Assembly (NCBI GenBank): GCA_900752475.1
Contig: CAADVJ010000003.1
Span: forward strand, 1 to 11,745
Direction: 5' to 3'
Length of the DNA stretch: 11,745 nucleotides
DNA from: an uncultured Collinsella sp.
Lineage (GTDB): Bacteria > Actinomycetota > Coriobacteriia > Coriobacteriales > Coriobacteriaceae
Shown: positions 5,761-11,745 of the stretch, one piece after another
How positions within the stretch are numbered: the first letter of the stretch is position 1
Layout of the letters: the number at the start of each line of letters is the position of its first letter
Notes under the pieces: generated by a model
What the model was told of the DNA's origin: nothing
What the model saw: only the letters and a program-made list of their open reading frames with translations
Database searches by the model: none
Position numbers and translations under genes: made by a program

Positions 5761-6441
5761 ATGCGGGTTTTGATCACGGGCGCTTCGGGCGGTATCGGAG
5801 CCGCGTGCGTGCAGCGCTTTTTGGACGAGGGCCACGAGGTCGTGGGCTTTGATCTGCTGCCGGCGGCGATCGAACACGAGCGCTACCGCCATCTGATTGT
5901 TGATGTCCGCGAGCCGGACGCGTTTCCAGACGATCTTGAACCCCAGGTGATCGTGAACGTTGCCGGTACGCAGGATTCGGCCGATGACATCGCCGCCAAC
6001 CTGTGTGGCACCATCAACGTGACCGAGCGTTACGCCTTTGTGGGGGAGGGGCTTGCCGCCAAGCCGGCACCAGCTATTAAATCCGTGGTCAATGTGGGGT
6101 CGGCGAGCGGGCATACGGGATCGGAGTTTCCCGCCTATGCCGCCAGCAAGGGCGGCGTTATCGCCTACACCAAGAACCTTGCAAACCGCCTGGCACCGCA
6201 GGCCATTGCCAACAGTGTGGACCCGGGCGGCGTTATCACGCCGCTCAACCGTTGCGTGATGGATGACGAGCACCTGTGGAACCAGATTATGGAGCTCACG
6301 CCGCTTAAGCGCTGGGCCACCGCCCAAGAGATCGCCGAGTGGATCTACTTTGTGGGCGTGACCAACCGGTTTATGACCGGGCAGAGTTTGCTGATCGATG
6401 GCGGCGAGGCCGGCCGCACACAATTTATTTGGCCCGAATAG
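5761..6441 (+). CDS. Short-chain dehydrogenase/reductase (SDR) family oxidoreductase
   Basis: A 226-residue classical SDR, slightly shorter than the usual 250. Visible are the nucleotide-binding TGASGGIG (6-13), NVAG (66-69), a candidate catalytic Asn80, Ser114, Tyr126 and Lys130 (YAASK), and the PGGVITP loop. Asp31 at the end of the second strand (VVGFD) suggests NAD(H) over NADP(H). Ser-to-Tyr spacing is 12 rather than the usual 13 residues, so the segment before Tyr is one residue short. The domain is otherwise complete, ending LLIDGGEAGRTQ. The substrate is unknown: short gut SDRs include hydroxysteroid dehydrogenases, but nothing here proves that role. AAGGAG overlaps the VUT stop codon, indicating the second gene of one operon. 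A terminator follows directly. Confidence 0.9.
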   Translation: MRVLITGASGGIGAACVQRFLDEGHEVVGFDLLPAAIEHERYRHLIVDVREPDAFPDDLEPQVIVNVAGTQDSADDIAANLCGTINVTERYAFVGEGLAAKPAPAIKSVVNVGSASGHTGSEFPAYAASKGGVIAYTKNLANRLAPQAIANSVDPGGVITPLNRCVMDDEHLWNQIMELTPLKRWATAQEIAEWIYFVGVTNRFMTGQSLLIDGGEAGRTQFIWPE

Positions 6442-6444
6442 GAA

Positions 6445-6478
6445 ACGCGTCCGATGGAAAGCCGTCGGGCGCGTTTTT
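6445..6478 (+). terminator. Rho-independent terminator after the VUT-SDR operon
   Basis: A 13-bp stem (6445-6457 with 6462-6474, two G-U pairs at 6450/6469 and 6455/6464), AAAG loop and TTTTT run (6474-6478), starting 4 bp after the SDR stop. It lies between convergent genes. On the opposite strand the G-U pairs become mismatches and the T run is shorter, so it works best for the plus strand. Confidence 0.9.
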
Positions 6479-6491
6479 GATGTCTCGATTT

Positions 6492-7217
6492 TTAGTCGAG
6501 GCAAGTCCAGTTGACGGGGGTCGAGCCGTGCTGTTCGAGTAGCCGATTGGCAGCGGAGAAGGGACGCGACCCCATAAAGGCGGGGAGTTCTGCCGTGGCA
6601 CGGTTGGCCGAAAGCGGCGAGGGGTGCGTGGAGGCCAGGCAGAACTTGCCGGTTGCCTTGCCCGCGCCGGTCGCGGCGAGCTTGCCTACGACCATCTGCT
6701 GGGCAAAGCGGCCCCATGCCAAAAAGACGACCGGTTGGGGCAGCTGACAGCAGCGTTCGATAACGTAGTCGGTCAGGGTGCTCCAGCCCAGTTTGGCGTG
6801 CGAGTTCGCGGCATGCTCGCGCACGGTGAGCGTAGTGTTGAGGAGCAAGACGCCCTGCTGTGCCCATGGCGTTAGGTCTCCCGTGGCGGGAATGGGGCAG
6901 TCCAGATCGGCATTGAGTTCCTTGTAGATGTTGCGCAGGCTCGGCGGCAACTTGGTTTGCGTCGCGGGGACCGAGAACGACAGCCCCATTGCCTGGTTGG
7001 GTCCGTGATAGGGGTCTTGACCCAAGATGACAACCTTGACCTGGTCGGCCGGCGTGTAGGCGAGGGCATTGAGGATGTCGTCTTGTGCCGGGTAGATAGT
7101 CTGCTCGGCACGCAAAAGGGCGATGCGTTCGAGCAGCTGGTTCGTAGTGTCACGTACCGGCTGCGGTGCATCGCCCAACCAGGTTGCTATGTTGCGGTCG
7201 CGGGTCGCGGCGTCCAT
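6492..7217 (-). CDS. ung: Uracil-DNA glycosylase, family 1
   Basis: A 241-residue base-excision repair enzyme that removes uracil from DNA. Motif 1 is GQDPYHGPNQAMGLSFSV (66-83), with water-activating Asp68 and Tyr70 that shields the pocket from thymine. Asn127 in LLLNTTLTV is the uracil-recognition residue. Motif 2 is HPSPLSA (198-204) with catalytic His198. All family 1 residues are present and the length fits (E. coli Ung is 229). The ATG at 7217 has AAAGGAG four bases upstream. It is convergent with the SDR gene, with the terminator between, and lies downstream of the EamA gene on the same strand after an 88-bp gap that holds its own possible -10 box. Confidence 0.97.
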   Translation of the reverse strand: MDAATRDRNIATWLGDAPQPVRDTTNQLLERIALLRAEQTIYPAQDDILNALAYTPADQVKVVILGQDPYHGPNQAMGLSFSVPATQTKLPPSLRNIYKELNADLDCPIPATGDLTPWAQQGVLLLNTTLTVREHAANSHAKLGWSTLTDYVIERCCQLPQPVVFLAWGRFAQQMVVGKLAATGAGKATGKFCLASTHPSPLSANRATAELPAFMGSRPFSAANRLLEQHGSTPVNWTCLD

Positions 7218-7252
7218 GGGGCTCCTTTACGTCAGATGCTCTGTTTGCATCT

Positions 7253-7258
7253 ATTGTA
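7253..7258 (-). promoter_or_regulatory. Possible -10 box of ung
   Basis: Minus-strand TACAAT lies 35 bp before the ung ATG. No convincing -35 box is seen. It abuts the hairpin at 7257-7279. Confidence 0.3.
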
Positions 7259-7279
7259 AAGGCGCACCGGTTGCCTTTA
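7257..7279 (-). terminator. Weak hairpin after the EamA gene
   Basis: TAAAGGC (7257-7263) pairs with GCCTTTA (7273-7279), with a 9-nt loop, 26 bp beyond the EamA stop. The trailing T run is only TTT, so it is a weak or partial terminator that may leave ung partly co-transcribed with the EamA gene. Confidence 0.35.
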
Positions 7280-7305
7280 TGCCACGGCTGTATGAAGAGC
7301 GGGGT

Positions 7306-8208
7306 CTACGAGACGTGCTCGGGCGCTCCTGCCATGCGAGCCTGTCCATGTGCGCGGAGGCGCGGAAGCTCGACGGTTGCCACCATGACGCCGGTGAGGA
7401 TGAGGGCGGCGCCAAAGAAGGCGATGGGGCTCAGGACCTCGCCGACCAGGAAGAACGAGAAGACGGCGGAGCAGACTGGCTCGAGCGAGAAGGCGAAGCC
7501 GGTGGTCTCGGCGGGCACGTGGGGCTGCACGAGCGTCTGGGTGATAAAACCGTAGGCAGAGCAGATGAGCGCGAGGGCAATGACGACCACGATCTCGCTG
7601 GGCGTACTGGGAAGTGTGAAACCGCCAAAGACGCATGCGGCAATGCCCGAGAACAGGCCGCCGAAGCCCAGCTGCCAAACGCCCAGGGCCAGCGGGTCGA
7701 CATCTTCGACAAAGCGCTTCGCCACAATGATATGACCGGCATAGACAAAGGCGGAGAGCAGCATGATGAGCGCGCCCGGGTTCAGGCTGGTGAAGTCGGC
7801 GCCCGAGAGCAGCAGCATGCCGCAGGTGACGATAGCCGTGCCGATGAGCACTTTGCGCTCGGGGACGCGGCGCAGCAGGGCCGCGTTGGCAAACGGCACA
7901 ATCACGACCGTCAGGCTCTGTAAAAAGCCGGCGGTGGAGGCAGAAGTGAGGCTGGAACCCAGACACATGCAGGTGAGCTCGGTTGCCATGATGGCACCGA
8001 TAATGGCGGCGCGAACCATAAGGTCGCGATTGATGCGGAAAGTGCGTTTGTGAAAGAGCAGCAGGCAGGCCGCAAAGGCGATGATGCAGCGCAGCGCAAC
8101 GATGCTCGTGGCGTTCATGCTGTCCATGCCGATCTTCATGAGGGGGTACGAAAAGCCCCATGCGACGGGAACGGAAAATGAGAGCGCGATTGCTTTTTTG
8201 CGATCCAT
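7306..8208 (-). CDS. EamA/DMT family transporter
   Basis: A 300-residue protein with ten predicted membrane helices arranged as two EamA repeats (about 7-135 and 145-280). The second repeat ends with the family signature region SLEPVCSAVFSFFLVGE (241-257) followed by GAALILTGV (266-274). DMT proteins of this kind export amino acids or other metabolites, and the substrate here is unknown. The start ATG at 8208 is preceded by AAAAGGAG. The gene is divergent from a LysR regulator 158 bp away, which usually means the regulator controls the transporter. The tail after residue 281 is hydrophilic. Confidence 0.9.
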   Translation of the reverse strand: MDRKKAIALSFSVPVAWGFSYPLMKIGMDSMNATSIVALRCIIAFAACLLLFHKRTFRINRDLMVRAAIIGAIMATELTCMCLGSSLTSASTAGFLQSLTVVIVPFANAALLRRVPERKVLIGTAIVTCGMLLLSGADFTSLNPGALIMLLSAFVYAGHIIVAKRFVEDVDPLALGVWQLGFGGLFSGIAACVFGGFTLPSTPSEIVVVIALALICSAYGFITQTLVQPHVPAETTGFAFSLEPVCSAVFSFFLVGEVLSPIAFFGAALILTGVMVATVELPRLRAHGQARMAGAPEHVS

Positions 8209-8366
8209 GGGACTCCTTTTGTTACAGAACGGTTTCGTAAAAAGGATTCTGCTCCCAGATTTGGATGTAGTAAAGCGAATGTATCTTCAGTATGATTAAG
8301 AAATGCTAATGTCGGAAGAAAAAGCCCTGGCAAAACGTTTTACGGCTACATCGATGGGGAGGCACG
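8209..8366. promoter_or_regulatory. Divergent control region between EamA and LysR genes
   Basis: The region is more AT-rich than its neighbours. It contains an imperfect 19-bp palindrome in the EamA leader (8222-8240, TTACAGAACGGTTTCGTAA), a TATGAT hexamer (8291-8296) that could be a -10 for the LysR gene, and ATTA-N8-TAAT (8295-8310), a possible regulator-binding dyad. None is certain. A LysR-type regulator would normally bind here. Confidence 0.35.
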
Positions 8367-9233
8367 ATGGCATCGCGGTATCAGATTGTGTGTATGGCGG
8401 TCGATTGCGGCAGCCTGAAGGGTGCGGCGGACGAGCTGGGCTATACGCAAAGTGCGGTGAGCCAGGCCGTCAAGGCGCTCGAGCGCGAGCTGGGTACCAC
8501 GCTTATCGAGCGCGGAAAGCAGGGCGTTTCGCTTACACGCGACGGTAAACAATATCTGCCGTACCTGCGCCAGATTGTGACCGCCGAGGCCGAGCTCGAG
8601 GGCAAGCGCCAGGAGCTGCTGGGACTTTCGTCGACCGATATTCGCATCGCGACGTTTACCAACGTGAGTCGAACCGTATTGCCGCGCGTGATCCGCGATT
8701 TTGGAGCCCTGCACCCGGGCGTACGCTTTACCCTCAAGCAGGGCGATTACACGCGCAACGCCCAGTGGGTGCACGATGGCGTGGTTGATTTTTGCTTTAC
8801 GGCACGCGGATTTACCGCTGGGCTCGAGAAGCGCGTGGTCTATCACGACGAGTTGGTGGCATTGTTGCCGGCCGCGCATCCGCTGACGGCAAAGGAAAAG
8901 GTGACACTCGCCGACCTGGCGTCCGAGCCGTTTGTACTGCTGGATGAGGGCGAACAGAGCCTGGTGCTCGATGCATTCGCGGCGCATGGCCTGTCGCCGC
9001 ACGTGACGAGCGAGGTCACCGACGACTACACCATCATGGCGATGGTGGAGGAGGGCCTAGGCGTGAGTATGCTCTACCGTCGTACTGTGGAAGGCATGCG
9101 GGCCGATATTCGTGTGCGGCCCATCGTGCATGCTCCCTCACGCGACGTAGTGGCGGCCTGGCGCAGCTGGGACACCATGCCCATCGCCACGAGGCGCTTT
9201 ATCGACTATATGAGCTCACATATTGTCAATTAA
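8367..9233 (+). CDS. LysR-family transcriptional regulator
   Basis: A 288-residue regulator. The N-terminal helix-turn-helix (about 3-60) reads GSLKGAADELGYTQSAVSQAVKALE in two parts across 15-39, with LIERGKQGVSLTRDG as the wing (46-60). A linker helix is followed by a periplasmic-binding-like effector domain (about 90-285), with IRIATFTNVSRTVLP, the DFCFTA strand and GLGVSMLYRRTVEG. Length is typical. The ATG at 8367 has GGGAGG (8356-8361) upstream. It is divergent from the EamA gene, its probable target, and convergent with the MATE gene (27 bp between stops). A MarR- or GntR-type assignment is excluded by the effector domain. The effector is unknown. Confidence 0.93.
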   Translation: MASRYQIVCMAVDCGSLKGAADELGYTQSAVSQAVKALERELGTTLIERGKQGVSLTRDGKQYLPYLRQIVTAEAELEGKRQELLGLSSTDIRIATFTNVSRTVLPRVIRDFGALHPGVRFTLKQGDYTRNAQWVHDGVVDFCFTARGFTAGLEKRVVYHDELVALLPAAHPLTAKEKVTLADLASEPFVLLDEGEQSLVLDAFAAHGLSPHVTSEVTDDYTIMAMVEEGLGVSMLYRRTVEGMRADIRVRPIVHAPSRDVVAAWRSWDTMPIATRRFIDYMSSHIVN

Positions 9234-9260
9234 TGACTGGCATGGCGTTGAGTGCGGTGT

Positions 9261-10643
9261 TTAGCGGGCTGTCGCTTTGGCTTGGGTGGCGCGATAGGTG
9301 CGTGCCGGGTGGCAGAGTAGTACCGCCACGACCATAAAGAACGCCGTGGTGCCCAGGCTGATGGGGTAGACCATCATAATGTTCGCAAAGGTGCGGAAGT
9401 GCGGGAACACGCAGAACACCCAATAGAAGCGGATGCCGCAGACACAGATCATGGTGATGAGGGCGGGCGTGAGCGAGATACCAAAGCCGCGCAGGTAGCC
9501 GGACATGTTTTCGTAGAACATGCTAAAGGCGTACGCCGGGAAGATCGAACATACGCGGATATAGCCGATCGAGACGATGTTGGGATCGCTGTTAAACAGC
9601 GACAAGATCTCGCGCCCCAGGCCGACAATAACGATGATCGTGGTGAGTGCAACGATACCGCCTTCGACCAGGCAGACCTTGAGCGTTTTGGTGCAGCGGT
9701 CGATCTGGCGGGCACCGTGGTTTTGTCCCACAAAGGTGGTGCAAGCCTGGCTAAAGCTGTTGAGCAGGTTGTAGCATACGTACTCCAAGCTCATAGCGGC
9801 GCTCGATGCCGCCATGACCTCGGTGCCCAGGCTGTTGATGGCGGACTGGATGATGATGTTGGCTACGGCAAAGACGGCGCTTTGGATGCCGGTGGGCAGT
9901 CCGATCTTGACGATGCGCTTGAGGGCGACGGGGTCGATAGCCAGATCGCGTAGGGTGACGCGGACGACGGAGTCGGTCTTGAGCAGGCGGATAAAGAGTG
10001 TGGCGGCGCTGACGGTGTAGGCGATGGCGGTGGCGATGGCGACGCCCGCGACGCCCCAGTGGAGTACGGGGACAAAGATGAGGTCCAGGCCAATGTTGAG
10101 GACGGTGGACACGGCAAGCGCCTGCAGCGGCATGCGGGTGATGCCGACGGAGCGGAAGATCGCAGCCTCAAAGTTGTAGAGCAAGATCGAGGGCATGCTC
10201 AGCAAAAAGACGCGCAGGTAGAGCGAAGCGAGCGGCATGGTTTCGGCGGGAACGTTGAGGGCGGCGAGCATGGGCTCGGCAAAGATCTCGCCCAGCGCGA
10301 TGACGATAAAGCCCACGAGCGCCATTAAAATCGAGGTATGGACGGCGCGTTTGACCATGTTCTGATCGTCGCGGCCGATAGCGTTGGCGATGATCACGTT
10401 GGAGCCAAGCGACATGCCAATAAACAGGTTGAGCATAAGGCTGGTAAGCGGAACATTGGAGCCGACCGCCGCCATGGCGAGGGTTCCCTGGTCGCCCGAG
10501 AAGTTGCCGATAATGACCGTGGCGATGAGGTTCGACAGCTGCTCCAAGATGCTCGTGGCGGCCACGGGGAAGGCGAACAGGGGAATATTGCGCCACAGCG
10601 AGCCGGTGGTCATATCGATGTGCTTAGATGCGGTATCAGCCAT
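9261..10643 (-). CDS. MATE family efflux transporter
   Basis: A 460-residue membrane protein with twelve predicted helices in two six-helix halves. The N-terminal half opens SLWRNIPLFAFPVAATSILE (15-34), where the family's conserved proline-containing first helix lies. It contains NAIGRDD (87-93) and FRSVGITRMPLQA (163-175). The second half has FVGQNHGARQIDR (304-316), the counterpart of the first-half loop, and FYENMSGYLRGFG. MATE pumps export drugs and cationic compounds using Na+ or H+ gradients. The substrate is unknown. The ATG at 10643 lacks a strong Shine-Dalgarno: only GAGATTGAGAG lies upstream, and this overlaps a 14/15 match to the array arm. An internal ATG at residue 11 is possible but has no better site. 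Confidence 0.93.
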   Translation of the reverse strand: MADTASKHIDMTTGSLWRNIPLFAFPVAATSILEQLSNLIATVIIGNFSGDQGTLAMAAVGSNVPLTSLMLNLFIGMSLGSNVIIANAIGRDDQNMVKRAVHTSILMALVGFIVIALGEIFAEPMLAALNVPAETMPLASLYLRVFLLSMPSILLYNFEAAIFRSVGITRMPLQALAVSTVLNIGLDLIFVPVLHWGVAGVAIATAIAYTVSAATLFIRLLKTDSVVRVTLRDLAIDPVALKRIVKIGLPTGIQSAVFAVANIIIQSAINSLGTEVMAASSAAMSLEYVCYNLLNSFSQACTTFVGQNHGARQIDRCTKTLKVCLVEGGIVALTTIIVIVGLGREILSLFNSDPNIVSIGYIRVCSIFPAYAFSMFYENMSGYLRGFGISLTPALITMICVCGIRFYWVFCVFPHFRTFANIMMVYPISLGTTAFFMVVAVLLCHPARTYRATQAKATAR

Positions 10644-10647
10644 ACGC

Positions 10648-10662
10648 TCTCAATCTCTAACA
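10648..10662. repeat. Single copy of the array arm sequence in the MATE leader
   Basis: TCTCAATCTCTAACA matches 14 of 15 bases of the left arm TCTCAATCTGTAACA of the 2818-3114 array. No facing arm follows. It lies immediately upstream of the MATE start codon and covers its weak ribosome-binding region. Confidence 0.4.
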
Positions 10663-10707
10663 TGCTATATCGTGCTTATTTGCGCAGACGATGATACTCC
10701 TAATCGA

Positions 10708-10765
10708 CTAGCCGTTGGGGGCGTTCTTAAACGACTAGTCATTCAAGAACGTCCCCAATGACTAG
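10708..10765. repeat. 58-bp near-perfect palindrome between MATE and RlmA genes
   Basis: The element is symmetric about 10736/10737, with GACTAGTC at the centre (10733-10740). Of 29 base-pair positions, 24 are Watson-Crick. The outer arms (10708-10728, 10745-10765) match 18 of 21. CTAG occurs at both ends and the middle. The exceptions are C-A at 10712/10761 and 10732/10741, A-C at 10729/10744, and two G-T pairs. It lies between divergent genes, so it is not at a gene 3' end. Its sequence is unrelated to the 80-bp-period array. It may be a dispersed intergenic palindrome, a miniature element or an operator. Confidence 0.88.
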
Positions 10766-10821
10766 GTGGGGAAGGCGTGCGACAATGGTGGGCGTTGTGT
10801 TGTTCGCGCTAAGGAGTTGCC

Positions 10822-11634
10822 ATGTTGTTGTGTCCCGTTTGTCATGAGCCACTGGTGGATAACGAGCGCGGTGCTGCATGCGCGGGCGGACACCGGTTTG
10901 ACCGTGCGCGCGAGGGCTATCTGTACCTACTGCGCTCGTCCAAGAGCGGCGACTCCATGGGCGATCCCAAGTCGCAGGCGCGCAGCCGTCGCGACTTTCT
11001 GAACCGTGGATACTACGCGCCGTTGCGCGATGCGATGGTCGAGCTGGTGCGCAAGCAGGTGTCTGGGCGCGCCACGTCTGCGAACGGCCCCATGACGCTG
11101 CTCGATATTTGCTGTGGCGAGGGCTATTACACCAGTGCCATGGGCGCGGTGCCGGGCGTAGATGCTTACGGTTTTGACCTGGGCAAGGAGATGGTGCGCC
11201 TGGCCGCCAAGCGCGGCGATGCGACCTACTTCGTGGCCAACATGAAGGACATCCCCGTGGCCGATGGCGCCTTCGATATGGTGACCGAGCTCTTTGCCCC
11301 CTTTAACGAACGCGAGTTTGCCCGCGTGCTGGCGCCGGAGGGTTCGCTCTACACCGTGGTGCCGGGTGCTCGTCACCTCTTTGGGCTCAAGGAGGTACTC
11401 TACGACACGCCGTACCTTAACGATGAGAAGCTGCCGAAGACCACCGAGCTCGAGTTGGTCGGAACGCAGCGGGTGTCTGCGATTATTACGCTTCAGACCC
11501 AGGCGGACATTGAGGCGGTGTTCCAGATGACGCCGTACTACTACCGCACACGACCTGCCGATAAAGAGCGCCTGGCAAACCTGGACACCCTTCAAACTGA
11601 CATCGACTTCATCATCGCCGAGTACCGCCACTAA
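10822..11634 (+). CDS. rlmA: 23S rRNA (guanine-N1)-methyltransferase, RlmA family
   Basis: A 270-residue SAM-dependent enzyme that methylates N1 of a guanine in 23S rRNA helix 35 (G745 or G748). It has a zinc-binding domain with Cys4, Cys7, Cys20 and His24, the same spacing as E. coli RlmA, then HRFDRAREGYLYLL and the methyltransferase fold with motif I LDICCGEGYYT (94-104). PGARHLFGLKEVLYD (181-195) and QMTPYYYRTRP (235-245) are RlmA-specific. The ATG at 10822 is supported by AAGGAG (10811-10816). G748-type members (TlrB/RlmAII) can contribute to tylosin resistance, but the target base cannot be decided from this sequence. It is divergent from the MATE gene. Confidence 0.95.
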   Translation: MLLCPVCHEPLVDNERGAACAGGHRFDRAREGYLYLLRSSKSGDSMGDPKSQARSRRDFLNRGYYAPLRDAMVELVRKQVSGRATSANGPMTLLDICCGEGYYTSAMGAVPGVDAYGFDLGKEMVRLAAKRGDATYFVANMKDIPVADGAFDMVTELFAPFNEREFARVLAPEGSLYTVVPGARHLFGLKEVLYDTPYLNDEKLPKTTELELVGTQRVSAIITLQTQADIEAVFQMTPYYYRTRPADKERLANLDTLQTDIDFIIAEYRH

Positions 11635-11745
11635 CCTGCCAAAAAGGGGCTCTTCGGGGGTTTGTGTGGGTTAGCCGCCCGGTAAAAGTGCCCGCCTAGC
11701 AGCGGCGGCGCGCCTCGCGTATCGTTGTTTTCCGACCAAAGAAAA

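Noticed and set aside
5008..6867. Long open frame on the minus strand (619 codons)
   Set aside because: It is antisense to the VUT and SDR genes and overlaps ung in another frame. Its product is rich in His, Arg and Gly without domain motifs, as expected for the reverse frame of high-GC genes.
7123..7923. Open frame on the plus strand across the ung and EamA genes
   Set aside because: It overlaps two well-supported minus-strand genes. The product is low-complexity, rich in Glu, Asp and Gly.
10927..11631. Open frame antisense to rlmA
   Set aside because: It is fully inside rlmA, with no ribosome-binding site or recognisable motif.
11640..11700. Terminator after rlmA
   Set aside because: The stretch AAAAAGGGGCTCTTCGGGGG looks terminator-like but its arms are not complementary. 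I see no usable stem in the last 111 bp.

Overview
The window looks like chromosomal DNA of a high-GC, host-associated actinobacterium. The codon use, the gene set and the MATE, VUT and RlmA sequences recall Coriobacteriia, most likely Collinsella. That is recognition from sequence only, not a database result. Gene content is mostly housekeeping and transport. I see no phage, transposase, plasmid, toxin-antitoxin, CRISPR-Cas or antiphage genes.

Layout. Positions 1-621 hold the C-terminal part of a ClC-family chloride channel or antiporter, cut by the window edge. On the minus strand, 2692 down to 712 is a compact three-gene operon: a YtrA-type GntR regulator, an ABC ATPase and an ABC-2 permease. 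The last two overlap by 4 bp. A perfect 9-bp inverted repeat that looks like an operator lies over the operon promoter. Positions 2693-3258 are 566 bp without a gene, between this operon and the divergent prfC. They contain the most striking structure here: four 57-bp hairpin units (2818-3114) repeated with an exact 80-bp period.

Positions 3259-4872 encode peptide chain release factor 3, followed by a GC-rich hairpin. A good promoter (4915-4943) then drives a leader that looks like a compact preQ1-type riboswitch directly on the Shine-Dalgarno sequence of a VUT/YhhQ queuosine-precursor transporter (5029-5751). A short SDR oxidoreductase (5761-6441) follows in the same operon, closed by a clear hairpin plus T-tract terminator.

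On the minus strand come ung (uracil-DNA glycosylase, 6492-7217) and an EamA/DMT transporter (7306-8208). The latter is divergent from a LysR regulator (8367-9233) that probably controls it. A MATE efflux pump (9261-10643, minus) and an RlmA-type 23S rRNA guanine methyltransferase (10822-11634, plus) diverge from an intergenic region carrying a 58-bp near-perfect palindrome (10708-10765), a second repeat type unlike the first. The last 111 bp hold nothing I can assign.

The genes do not form one pathway. The functional units are the autoregulated ABC operon, the VUT-SDR operon under a likely preQ1 leader, and the EamA/LysR pair. The candidates for something undescribed are the two intergenic palindromic families, above all the 80-bp-period hairpin array.
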